Below, piece by piece: positions 1-7,269 of a stretch of 64,000 bases of DNA. Where the stretch lies: NCBI RefSeq assembly GCF_001552595.1, contig NZ_BCRM01000005.1, positions 124,001 to 188,000 of the forward strand. Reading direction: 5' to 3'. The notes under the pieces were generated by a model that worked only from the letters and a program-made list of their open reading frames with translations, made no database searches and was not told the DNA's origin. Positions within the stretch are counted from its first letter, which is position 1, and every line of letters starts with the position of its first letter. The stretch comes from Rhodococcus erythropolis NBRC 15567 (GTDB lineage: Bacteria > Actinomycetota > Actinomycetes > Mycobacteriales > Mycobacteriaceae). The position numbers and the translations under genes are program-made.

Positions 1-1
1 G

Positions 2-367
2 GCCGCGGATCGAGCGGTCGCGCAGCGCCTGGTGGAAGCAGCGACGACAGAAATCGCGAGCCGGACCGGGTTGCGGCGTGAGCCCGGCAAGTTGGTCGAA
101 GAATTGCGTCCACCCGTTGAGGAGGACAAGGGGACAGGCCTCCTTCGCGCGATCGCCACCGCAGGCGTCGACGTCGTCGCGTACGCGGGCGACGACCGTG
201 GTGACCTACCTGCCTTTGCTGCTGTCCTTGCCTCGGGTGGAGAAGCGTTGGTGGTCAAGGGCGATGACATTGCACCGGAAGTGGCTGCTGTCGACGGCGT
301 CCAGTTCGACGGCCCGCCGGCATTCCTCGATTGGATGAAAGAGCTTGCCGCGCACCTGGAACGCTGA
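2..367 (+). CDS. otsB: Trehalose-6-phosphate phosphatase, C-terminal part (cut by window edge)
   Basis: The reading frame is open from base 2 and stops at 365-367, giving 121 visible residues, so the start lies outside the window. The visible part contains a KGTGLLRAI stretch and the HAD-type motif AGDDRGDLPAF, which match the end of OtsB-like trehalose-phosphatases. These enzymes remove phosphate from trehalose-6-phosphate in the cytoplasm. HAD motif IV acidic residues (DD..D) are present; motif I with the nucleophile Asp would be upstream and cannot be checked. It converges on the hydrolase at 377-1177 with only 9 bases between stops. The family call is fairly sure; the otsB symbol rests on the C-terminal half alone. 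Confidence 0.8.
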   Translation, partial: AADRAVAQRLVEAATTEIASRTGLRREPGKLVEELRPPVEEDKGTGLLRAIATAGVDVVAYAGDDRGDLPAFAAVLASGGEALVVKGDDIAPEVAAVDGVQFDGPPAFLDWMKELAAHLER

Positions 368-376
368 CACGTGAGG

Positions 377-1177
377 TCAGTCTGCCAAGAACTCGACCAG
401 CGCGCGGTTGACCTCTTCCGGATTGTCCTGTGTGCATTGATGTCCGACGCCGGTGATCACCACCCGGCGAGTCAGGTCCGGTAGTTGATCGCTCAGGGCG
501 TCGTAGATTCGATCGAGTTGGCGCGGCATGTCGACCTCTCCCCGCATCAGGAGGGTCTCCTTTCGGGGTGCCGTATCCACCGGGCAGAGTGACGCGAACC
601 CGCTTGTTCCCAGATCCAGCCAGGTCTGCCGTCCGGCGGCCAGCATGCAGTCTGCAACGTATCTGCGAGTTGCGGGATTTCGACTCGACCACCGGCCACT
701 GTAAAAGGCAAAGGGACCCCACGGAATCCGTCGATACAAATGCGTGCCGATTTTGATTGCCGAGGCAGCGGCTCCACTCATTTCCCGGTGCTGGCCAGGG
801 CTGCCGATCATGACGAGCTTGTCTACTCGATTCGCATGACGATGGGTGAACTCCTGCGCGATGTTTCCGCCGAACGAGTGTCCGACGATGCTTGCGCGAT
901 CGATTCCGAGCGAGTCGAGCATGACCTTCACGTCGTCGATCACAGTGTCGAGAGTGGCGCGGTGGCCTTCCTCGAGAATCGACAGCCCTTGACCACGTAG
1001 GTCGGGCAGCACCAGGGAATAGGCGCCCGCGAGTTCCGCGACCTGGTCGTCGAACATTCGATGATCAACTCCGGCGCCATGCAGGAAGACGATGCATTTC
1101 CGATCGAGCGCCGGCGTGCGCCACACACGCATTTCGGTGCCCGGAGTGGAAATAGTCTGGGTTGTCAGAGTCTGCAT
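377..1177 (-). CDS. Alpha/beta-fold hydrolase
   Basis: This 266-residue protein has the usual order of the alpha/beta hydrolase fold. There is an oxyanion-hole segment FLHGAGVD (about residues 30-37), a nucleophile elbow GHSFGG (Ser near residue 101) and a C-terminal GVGH segment supplying the likely catalytic His. A regulatory-looking sequence at 1214-1232 upstream resembles an iron-regulator box, which would make this an iron-responsive esterase, but that is inference. The substrate cannot be read from the sequence. It lies downstream of the ABC-2 exporter genes, separated by a strong hairpin, so it is probably its own unit. Confidence 0.85.
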   Translation of the reverse strand: MQTLTTQTISTPGTEMRVWRTPALDRKCIVFLHGAGVDHRMFDDQVAELAGAYSLVLPDLRGQGLSILEEGHRATLDTVIDDVKVMLDSLGIDRASIVGHSFGGNIAQEFTHRHANRVDKLVMIGSPGQHREMSGAAASAIKIGTHLYRRIPWGPFAFYSGRWSSRNPATRRYVADCMLAAGRQTWLDLGTSGFASLCPVDTAPRKETLLMRGEVDMPRQLDRIYDALSDQLPDLTRRVVITGVGHQCTQDNPEEVNRALVEFLAD

Positions 1178-1213
1178 CGCTGTCCGTTGCCTCAGTTCGT
1201 TGCCGAATCAGAT

Positions 1214-1232
1214 AGAAGTGAGCCTATCCTAA
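1214..1232 (-). promoter_or_regulatory. Possible IdeR/DtxR-type iron box
   Basis: Read on the minus strand this 19-base site is TTAGGATAGGCTCACTTCT. Against the DtxR/IdeR consensus TTAGGTTAGSCTAACCTAA I count 14 of 19 matches, best in the left half. It lies 37 bases before the hydrolase ATG, where an operator would sit. The right half is degenerate, so this is a weak candidate. Confidence 0.3.
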
Positions 1233-1263
1233 CTTCTGTGGACCGCGGTTGTGGCAACAAGAA

Positions 1264-1298
1264 ACTGGCCGCACCGGAACATCTCCGGTACGGCCAGT
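1264..1298 (-). terminator. Hairpin terminator after the ABC-2 permease gene
   Basis: The arms ACTGGCCG...CGGCCAGT and the inner ACCGGA...TCCGGT pair around a short loop, with one mismatch. It starts 13 bases past the permease stop codon. There is no long U-run, which is common for actinobacterial terminators. Confidence 0.65.
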
Positions 1299-1310
1299 CT
1301 TGGTGTTAGG

Positions 1311-2102
1311 TCAGGCGTCGCGCTTGTTGACGACGGCGATGCTGATTCCGAAAACCACCAGCACAAATGCTGCGAAGTAGAACAGGCTTCCCCAAGGGCC
1401 CCAATGGAAATTGGTGCTCGAACCCGACGAGAGGAAGTGGTCGGCGTTGGCGAACGGGAGGAACGGTGTGACGTTTCTACCGAAGGATCCGAACATGCCG
1501 AACAGGCTCTCGATGAGCAGCGGCCAGAGCAGGAGCAATGCAATAGCGCCGGCAGATTGACGGAGGAGTGCTCCGACGGCGATGGCAAGGACAACGCAGA
1601 GGAAGGCGAAGATCGGTACGCCGTAGACGGCGCGCCAGGCATCGGCGTTGTCGAGTGCCAGATTGGTGGAACCTTCAGAGCCTGCAGCAGCTTTGGTGAT
1701 GAATACCGCGCCGAGCATGAGAACGAAGGACAGCGCCGCGCCGAAGGCGCCGATCAGGCCGGCTTTGGCGATCAGGACCGAAGCCCGGCTCGGGATGGCC
1801 TGGAAGGTGGTGCGGATGATGCCGAAGCGGTATTCGCTGGTAATCGCGAGGGCCGCCATGATCATCAGGACCATGACGCCGAAGCCGGAAACTCCTAGTC
1901 CCGCTTCATTGAACGTGGGGAGGAACTTCTCGAAATCAGGAGTTCCTGATGCGGCTTCGTCGTTGTACGCCTGAATGCTCGAACTCGACGAACGCCCGAT
2001 CATCCAGGCGACGCCCAACCCTAGGACGATGATTGTGATCGTGCACCACAGCGGCGACTTGGTCGTGGTGATCTTGATACGTTCTGCACTGAGAACAGCC
2101 AT
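1311..2102 (-). CDS. ABC-2 type transporter permease
   Basis: This 263-residue, very hydrophobic protein has about six membrane segments. They start at residue 20, after a short cytoplasmic lead with LSAERIKITTTKSPLW, which is typical of ABC-2 permeases. A larger polar loop follows the first segment (about residues 40-65). The start codon overlaps the stop of the ATPase gene by one base (TAATG), so the two are translationally coupled and should form one exporter in the cytoplasmic membrane. The substrate is unknown. Such pairs often export drugs, peptides or lipids, but nothing here decides. Confidence 0.85.
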   Translation of the reverse strand: MAVLSAERIKITTTKSPLWCTITIIVLGLGVAWMIGRSSSSSIQAYNDEAASGTPDFEKFLPTFNEAGLGVSGFGVMVLMIMAALAITSEYRFGIIRTTFQAIPSRASVLIAKAGLIGAFGAALSFVLMLGAVFITKAAAGSEGSTNLALDNADAWRAVYGVPIFAFLCVVLAIAVGALLRQSAGAIALLLLWPLLIESLFGMFGSFGRNVTPFLPFANADHFLSSGSSTNFHWGPWGSLFYFAAFVLVVFGISIAVVNKRDA

Positions 2103-3076
2103 TACAGTGCACCTCCCATAGCGTGCTGTGTGTTTGTGTGGTGGGCTCCGGCACCCGGATCGATACCGGATGCGTGGTATTGGACATCGTCTCCGGTCAA
2201 CTTCATGAACGCGTCCTCGAGCGAACCCTGCTGGGACGCCAACTCGTGCAACACGATTCCCTGCGAACCAGCCAGACCGCCGATCACATCAGTCGTCGAA
2301 TCCACCACCACCAACGCCGGCGCAACACCGGAACCGTCCTCACGCACCGTCAACCCCTGCGAGAGCAACACACTGCGCAACGCATCGAGCTGAGGACTGC
2401 GCACCCGCACCGTCGACTCCGACGAACGATCCACGAACTCCGCCACCGTCGAATCCGAAATCAACCGACCCCGGCCGATCACCACCAACTGCTCCGCCGT
2501 CAATGCCATCTCCGACAGGAGGTGACTCGACACCAGCACCGTGCGGCCCTCGGCCGCCAACCGCTGCATGAACTTACGAATCCAGACGATGCCCTCCGGA
2601 TCGAGACCGTTGACCGGCTCGTCGAACAACAACACCTTCGGATCGCCCAACAACGCACCCGCCAACCCGAGACGCTGCGACATACCGAGCGAGAACCCGC
2701 CGGCCTTCTTGCCCGCCACCTCGGACAATCCGACCAACCCGAGCACCTCGTCGACGCGGGACTTCGGGATCCCGTTCGAAGCAGCCATCCACTGCAGATG
2801 CGCCCGCGCACTGCGATTGGGGTGCACCCACTTCGCATCCAACAACGCGCCGACAGTCCGCAGCGGCGTCTTGAGCTCGCGGTACGGCTTGCCGTCGATC
2901 AACGCCGCACCCGACGTCGGCTGATCCAAACCCAGGATCATCCGCATCGTCGTCGACTTACCCGCACCGTTCGGGCCCAGGAAGCCCGTTACGATGCCCG
3001 GTTTGACCGTGAACGACAAATCGTCCACCGCTTTCGTCGGTCCGTAAACCTTGGTCAATCCCCTCAGTTCAATCAT
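2102..3076 (-). CDS. ABC transporter ATP-binding protein
   Basis: This 324-residue ATPase is of the drug/antibiotic-export (DrrA/CcmA-like) type. It has Walker A GPNGAGKST (about residues 34-42), a signature region FSLGMSQRL in place of the usual LSGGQ, and Walker B KVLLFDEPVNGLDPEG, followed by a switch His in SSHLLSEM. The C-terminal 100 residues form the extra domain usual in this subfamily. It energises the permease encoded just downstream, with a one-base overlap. The relaxed signature sequence (SLGMS) is typical for this ABC-2 group and is not evidence of inactivity. Confidence 0.9.
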   Translation of the reverse strand: MIELRGLTKVYGPTKAVDDLSFTVKPGIVTGFLGPNGAGKSTTMRMILGLDQPTSGAALIDGKPYRELKTPLRTVGALLDAKWVHPNRSARAHLQWMAASNGIPKSRVDEVLGLVGLSEVAGKKAGGFSLGMSQRLGLAGALLGDPKVLLFDEPVNGLDPEGIVWIRKFMQRLAAEGRTVLVSSHLLSEMALTAEQLVVIGRGRLISDSTVAEFVDRSSESTVRVRSPQLDALRSVLLSQGLTVREDGSGVAPALVVVDSTTDVIGGLAGSQGIVLHELASQQGSLEDAFMKLTGDDVQYHASGIDPGAGAHHTNTQHAMGGAL

Positions 3077-3156
3077 GATGAGAACTGTGCCCTACGGCGC
3101 TGACCAGCACATCGGTCCGGAGGATGACATGGACCCTGAGATGTGGAGACGGCAGT

Positions 3157-4212
3157 TCAGGGAAAACCCTGTCCTCGACCGGAAGTCGGAACTGCCGCGG
3201 CATGAGGGTAGGGCGCATCGAAGTCGCCGTCGAACAATCGCCAGTAGAAGTCGTTCATTCTCGCAGCGGCGGGCGCGTGCCGGGTCAAGATCGCGGCCAC
3301 CTCCGGTGCCACATCACCTGGGACATGACCTGTGGCGCATCGTCGTACGTACTGGTTGCGGGCGACTGGTCCGCCGTGTTTCGGTCTCGGCACTCCGCAG
3401 ACTTCGGTGACCAGCCAGTTGACCAGAAGCATGGCGGCGTAGTCGGCGTCATGGGTGGCATGGCGCCGGACGAAGTCATGTTCGGTAGTCGACAGGTCGA
3501 AGTGTGGGGATGTGGCCAGTCCGAAGTCGGTGAGGTAGATCCGCTCCATATCGGTGCGCATGTTGCCGAAATGGCCGTCCATGTGCAGCAACTGTCGATC
3601 GCGTAAGAACGCCACGATCTCCGAAAACTGTCGCTCGACTTCGGCAGCTTTGGCGGCCGGGTTGTCTTGCAGCCAATCCGAGATCGGGTGTGCGATGTAC
3701 TCGCAGAACAGTACGAGGCTGCACGGCGCAGTGGCGAGTGCTTCGAGGCGGACCCGCGCTTCACTACTGGCGCAGGCGGTGGGAACGGAAGCGATGTCGG
3801 CGTGTTCGAGTGCAACCGGCGATCGACCGGGCAGCACCCGCCAGTGGTAAAGCATTGGGAACGACTGTGTTTCGCCGGCCAGAACGGCCTCTGTGACCAT
3901 GACGTTCGCGGCCAGCTCTCGCCAGGCGTTGAAGCTCGGGCCCCCAATGCCGTACTGGCAGAACGTCGGCAAGTCGAAATGGTTGGAAGTAGAGCCCACG
4001 TCGGCGAGTTCCTGTTCGGTCAGTGGGATGCGTTTGGTGAAGACCGGAACGCTGTCGAACCTGTTTTCGCAGACACCGACGAGTCCTGCGGCGCCGCCCA
4101 CGCCTACGCTCGAGACTCGAGCGGTGTCGACCAGTCGGGCCAGTTCGACATCGTTCCGGGAAGACAGGAATGCTGATAGTTTCCGGTGGCGGTCAATCCT
4201 GACGTCCGTCAT
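3157..4212 (-). CDS. Protein-kinase-like protein
   Basis: This 351-residue protein carries kinase-fold landmarks. A glycine-rich stretch VGVGGAAGLVG (about 36-46) is followed by a Lys in VFTKRIP. The catalytic-loop-like HMDGHFGN has His at 210, Asp at 212 and Asn at 217, and YLTDFGLA carries a DFG-type metal-binding Asp. It has no membrane segment and no typical Ser/Thr kinase (PknB) layout, so it belongs to the atypical or small-molecule kinase side of the fold. Its ATG overlaps the stop of the NTF2-like gene upstream (ATGA), so the two are co-translated, and both read away from the TetR-KstD pair. The substrate is unknown. Confidence 0.6.
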   Translation of the reverse strand: MTDVRIDRHRKLSAFLSSRNDVELARLVDTARVSSVGVGGAAGLVGVCENRFDSVPVFTKRIPLTEQELADVGSTSNHFDLPTFCQYGIGGPSFNAWRELAANVMVTEAVLAGETQSFPMLYHWRVLPGRSPVALEHADIASVPTACASSEARVRLEALATAPCSLVLFCEYIAHPISDWLQDNPAAKAAEVERQFSEIVAFLRDRQLLHMDGHFGNMRTDMERIYLTDFGLATSPHFDLSTTEHDFVRRHATHDADYAAMLLVNWLVTEVCGVPRPKHGGPVARNQYVRRCATGHVPGDVAPEVAAILTRHAPAAARMNDFYWRLFDGDFDAPYPHAAAVPTSGRGQGFP

Positions 4213-4733
4213 TCCGCGACTGTGCCACAGGCTCGTCCGGCTTCGATTTCGCGGAGCCGTCTGTCGAAGTCACCGATTCTGGCGGTGTCCTCGTAGTAGT
4301 CCTCCTGCTCGACGATTCTTCCCCACTTGGTTCGAACGAGAAGCACTGTTCGATTTTGATAGATGACGGCGCCGTCCGGGCCACGGGCTCGGTCGTCGAA
4401 TCGGGCGAGCAGTGTCATGCGCCAGAGCGGACCACCGAAATACGCTTCGGTGACCGCGCCTTGAAGCCCCGCGTCGACAAATTCCTGGAGAAACGTCTCG
4501 ATTTGGTCCCGTCCGGCATGCACTCCTGCCCACCGATGATCACCCTCGGCGAATCTGAGCACCGCGTGGTGGTGATAGGAATTCAACAGCGGCCGGTAAT
4601 TGCCGGAATTGAGTGCACGTACGTCGCGTCGGAACTTGAAGATGAGTGCTTTGCGCAGAAGTGATCGCGAGACGATCGCCGTTCCGAAGCCCGCCGCGAA
4701 CCATCGTTTCATCTTCGAAGCTTGTCGTGGCAT
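4209..4733 (-). CDS. NTF2-like (SnoaL-type) domain protein
   Basis: The frame is open to 4928, but the region above 4733 overlaps the divergent TetR gene and its operator. I therefore take the ATG at 4733 (MPRQASKMKRWF), giving 174 residues. ATG 4715 is an alternative. The segment from about residue 37 on (YRPLLNSYHHHAVLRFAEG, later GRDQIETFLQEFVDAGLQ) looks like the cone-shaped NTF2/SnoaL fold, which includes ketosteroid isomerases and many non-enzymes. Its place opposite a KstD-type dehydrogenase makes a lipid or steroid role possible, by inference only. It overlaps the kinase-like gene downstream by four bases. Confidence 0.6.
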   Translation of the reverse strand: MPRQASKMKRWFAAGFGTAIVSRSLLRKALIFKFRRDVRALNSGNYRPLLNSYHHHAVLRFAEGDHRWAGVHAGRDQIETFLQEFVDAGLQGAVTEAYFGGPLWRMTLLARFDDRARGPDGAVIYQNRTVLLVRTKWGRIVEQEDYYEDTARIGDFDRRLREIEAGRACGTVAE

Positions 4734-4791
4734 CGAATGCCCTGTCAACGAAATGCCGAGGTCTGCTGATATCTGACAGAGAATTGGATAT

Positions 4792-4806
4792 TGACAGTGA
4801 CTGTCA
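4792..4806. promoter_or_regulatory. Palindrome in the divergent NTF2-like / TetR intergenic region
   Basis: TGACAGTGACTGTCA is a perfect inverted repeat with a one-base centre. A second short palindrome TCTGACAGA lies at 4773-4781. Both share the TGACAG core and sit between the two divergent starts, as expected for the operator of the TetR protein encoded at 4871. Confidence 0.55.
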
Positions 4807-4870
4807 CAATAGGTGAGACTCGCATTATCGAGAATGGCCGGATCTCGGCCGAGGCGGGAGGACGTTGCTG

Positions 4871-5491
4871 ATGTCACTACGGGAGAGACAACGGTTGCAG
4901 GTGCGAGCAGACATTCAACGTGCGGCATTCGATCTGTTCGCGCGTGACGGTTTCGAGGATGTGACCACCGAGCAGATTGCGGCAGCAGCGGGGGTGTCGG
5001 CGAGTACGTACTTCCGGCACGTTCGTAACAAAGAGGATCTGCTGTTGGACCAGGTCAGGCAGGGCGGTGCCGGGATCGTGACACTGCTCGAGGATCGCCC
5101 GGCATCTGAGTCGGCTGATCTTGCGATCTCGCGGGCAATCCTCGAGCGTTCCAATGCTTTCGAGTCCGCGGAGATCGATCAGTGGCGAGCAGCGTTCCGC
5201 ACCGCGCCGCACCTGATGGATCGAGTCGCGCTGATCGCGCCCGAGCATCGTGATCGGTTGGTGGAGTTGGTGGCACAACGAATGCAACTCGATCCTGAAA
5301 ATGACAGCCGACCAGGACTACTCGTTCACTTGATGTTGGCGGCGGCGGAGTTCGGCTATCGGCAATGGATACGTAACCCCCAGAAGCGTGGGGCATCACT
5401 TCCCGTGTGCGTCGAGGGGGCACTCGACGCGGTTCAGGGATCCCGGTGGCGCACGCAGGATGACGATGACATGAAAGGTCGTGACCAGTGA
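4871..5491 (+). CDS. TetR/AcrR family transcriptional regulator
   Basis: This is a 206-residue protein with an N-terminal helix-turn-helix (FARDGFEDVTTEQIAAAAG, then ASTYFRHVRNKEDLL, about residues 20-58) typical of TetR repressors, plus a divergent ligand-binding half. ATG 4871 is preferred over the TTG six bases earlier because GGGAGG (4857-4862) is well spaced to it. Its stop overlaps the start of the flavoprotein gene (TGATG), so regulator and enzyme are co-translated. The likely target is the intergenic palindrome at 4792-4806. Confidence 0.85.
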   Translation: MSLRERQRLQVRADIQRAAFDLFARDGFEDVTTEQIAAAAGVSASTYFRHVRNKEDLLLDQVRQGGAGIVTLLEDRPASESADLAISRAILERSNAFESAEIDQWRAAFRTAPHLMDRVALIAPEHRDRLVELVAQRMQLDPENDSRPGLLVHLMLAAAEFGYRQWIRNPQKRGASLPVCVEGALDAVQGSRWRTQDDDDMKGRDQ

Positions 5492-7254
5492 TGAACGAGA
5501 ACTCTCGAAACTCCGAGCTCTCGGTAGTGGATGTACCAGCGGTGGATGTGATCGTTGTGGGATCGGGGGCTGCCGGCATGTCCGCAGCCATCACTGCAGC
5601 CCGCAACGGACTCTCGACAATTCTCGTGGAGAAGTCGGAGTACTGGGGCGGTTCGTCGTCCCGGTCCGGGGGCGGAGTGTGGATTCCGGGAAACTCGATA
5701 CTTCGCCGCGAGGCGCCGGCGGATGATATCGACTCTGCGCGAACATATCTGAAGAGCATTGTCGGAGAGGATGCAGACACCGACCGTATCGACACGTATA
5801 TCGATCGAGGCCCGGAAGCCCTCGATTTCCTGATTCGGCACTCTGCACTCGAGCTCGAATGGGTGAAGGGTTACTCCGACTACTTTCCCGAGGCACCTGG
5901 CGGACTTGCAAGCGGCCGCTCGTGCGAGCCGCGCCCGTTCGACGCGCGAGCTCTGGGCGACGATCTCGCGACCCTTCATCCGCCGTACATGAAGGTGCCG
6001 CTCAACATGGTTGTCCAACAATCTGATTACCGTTGGCTGAGCACGGGGGTTCGGCATTGGCGGGGGCCGGTGCGAATGCTTCGGGTGGGAATGAGATCCC
6101 TGGTCGCAAAAGCTCGGAAGAAGAAGCTGATCGGGCTCGGGCCGGCGCTCATGGCGGAACTGATGCTCGGAGTTCGGGACGCCGGAGTGACGGTCGAGCT
6201 CGGAACGAGGCTTGTGGATTTGGTTGCCGACAATGATCGTGTCGTGGGTGCGCGACTCGAGTCCGGGGGAGTGCAGAGAACCATGCACGCTCGATGCGGT
6301 GTCATCCTCGCGTGCGGCGGGTTCGACAACAACGACGACATGCGAGGCGAGTATCAGCGCCGGCCGAGTAGTGCGCAGTGGACTCTCGGGGCACCGACCA
6401 ATACCGGAGACGGTATCCGTGCAGCTCTACGCGTCGACGCGGCAATTTCGTACATGGACGACGCGTGGTGGGCCCCGTCGATTCCGCTACCCAAAGGCCC
6501 GTGGTTCGCCTTGGCGGAACGCTCGTTGCCTCGAAGCCTGATGGTCAACGCCAGCGGTCAGCGCTTCATGAACGAGTCGCTTCCCTACGTCGAAGCCGCG
6601 CACGCCATGTTCGGCGGAAAGTACGGCCGAGGTGAAGGACCCGCTGAAAACATCCCCGCTTGGCTGATCTTCGATCAGACGTACCGTGACCGTTATCTGT
6701 TCGCGGGAGTGCCGGCGCGCAGGCCGATACCTCGGTCGTGGATCGAATCGGGTGCGATCGTGCGAGCTGGATCGATTGCCGAACTCGCTGCCGAGATCGG
6801 AGTGCCGGGCGATGCGCTGTCCGCCACCATCACACGATTCAACAGTCACGCGCGCGACGGAGTCGATCGCGACTTCGGCCGTGGGACAAGCAGATACGAC
6901 CACTACTACGGCGACTGCACCAACAAGCCCAACCCCAGCCTCGGAGAACTCACGAAGGGTCCGTTCTATGCCGCGAAGATGGTGCCCGGAGACCTGGGCA
7001 CCAAGGGCGGCATCAACACGGACGCTCGCGCGCGAGCGTTGCGCGCCGACGCTTCGGTCATCGACGGGCTCTACGCAGCGGGTAATACCAGCTCGCCGGT
7101 CATGGGTCATACCTATGCCGGTCCAGGTGCAACTATCGGTCCCGCAATGGTTTTCGGATATCTGGCCGCGCTCGATGCGGTCGGACGATCCCATGACGGT
7201 CGTGAACTCGACACCGAAGCCAGGAATAATGGTTTGGCAGATCGCCGTGGGTAG
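5491..7254 (+). CDS. FAD-dependent 3-ketosteroid delta1-dehydrogenase-like protein
   Basis: This 587-residue flavoprotein begins with a dinucleotide-binding motif VVGSGAAGMSAA (about 26-37), followed by an acidic strand end VEK and WGGSSSRSGGG. Further signatures of the KstD family are YSDYFPEAPGG, which corresponds to the region of the active-site Tyr119 of R. erythropolis KstD1, and GHTYAGPGATIGPAM near the C terminus, matching the Tyr487/Gly491 region. KstD removes hydrogens at C1-C2 of 3-ketosteroids. Whether this paralogue acts on steroids or another cyclic ketone cannot be read from sequence. It is co-translated with a TetR regulator, and ATG 5491 overlaps that stop. Confidence 0.8.
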   Translation: MNENSRNSELSVVDVPAVDVIVVGSGAAGMSAAITAARNGLSTILVEKSEYWGGSSSRSGGGVWIPGNSILRREAPADDIDSARTYLKSIVGEDADTDRIDTYIDRGPEALDFLIRHSALELEWVKGYSDYFPEAPGGLASGRSCEPRPFDARALGDDLATLHPPYMKVPLNMVVQQSDYRWLSTGVRHWRGPVRMLRVGMRSLVAKARKKKLIGLGPALMAELMLGVRDAGVTVELGTRLVDLVADNDRVVGARLESGGVQRTMHARCGVILACGGFDNNDDMRGEYQRRPSSAQWTLGAPTNTGDGIRAALRVDAAISYMDDAWWAPSIPLPKGPWFALAERSLPRSLMVNASGQRFMNESLPYVEAAHAMFGGKYGRGEGPAENIPAWLIFDQTYRDRYLFAGVPARRPIPRSWIESGAIVRAGSIAELAAEIGVPGDALSATITRFNSHARDGVDRDFGRGTSRYDHYYGDCTNKPNPSLGELTKGPFYAAKMVPGDLGTKGGINTDARARALRADASVIDGLYAAGNTSSPVMGHTYAGPGATIGPAMVFGYLAALDAVGRSHDGRELDTEARNNGLADRRG

Positions 7255-7269
7255 GGTTCCCTTGAGAGC

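Noticed and set aside
2123..3103. 326-codon plus-strand frame opposite the ABC ATPase
   Set aside because: It is His/Arg-rich repeat-like translation, antisense to an ATPase with all motifs.
4741..4870. KstR-type operator before the KstD gene
   Set aside because: The palindrome here (TGACAGT/ACTGTCA) does not fit the AAC-NN-GTT core of KstR sites.
4734..4928. 65-residue extension of the NTF2-like protein
   Set aside because: It runs through the divergent promoter and the TetR start and has no conserved character.
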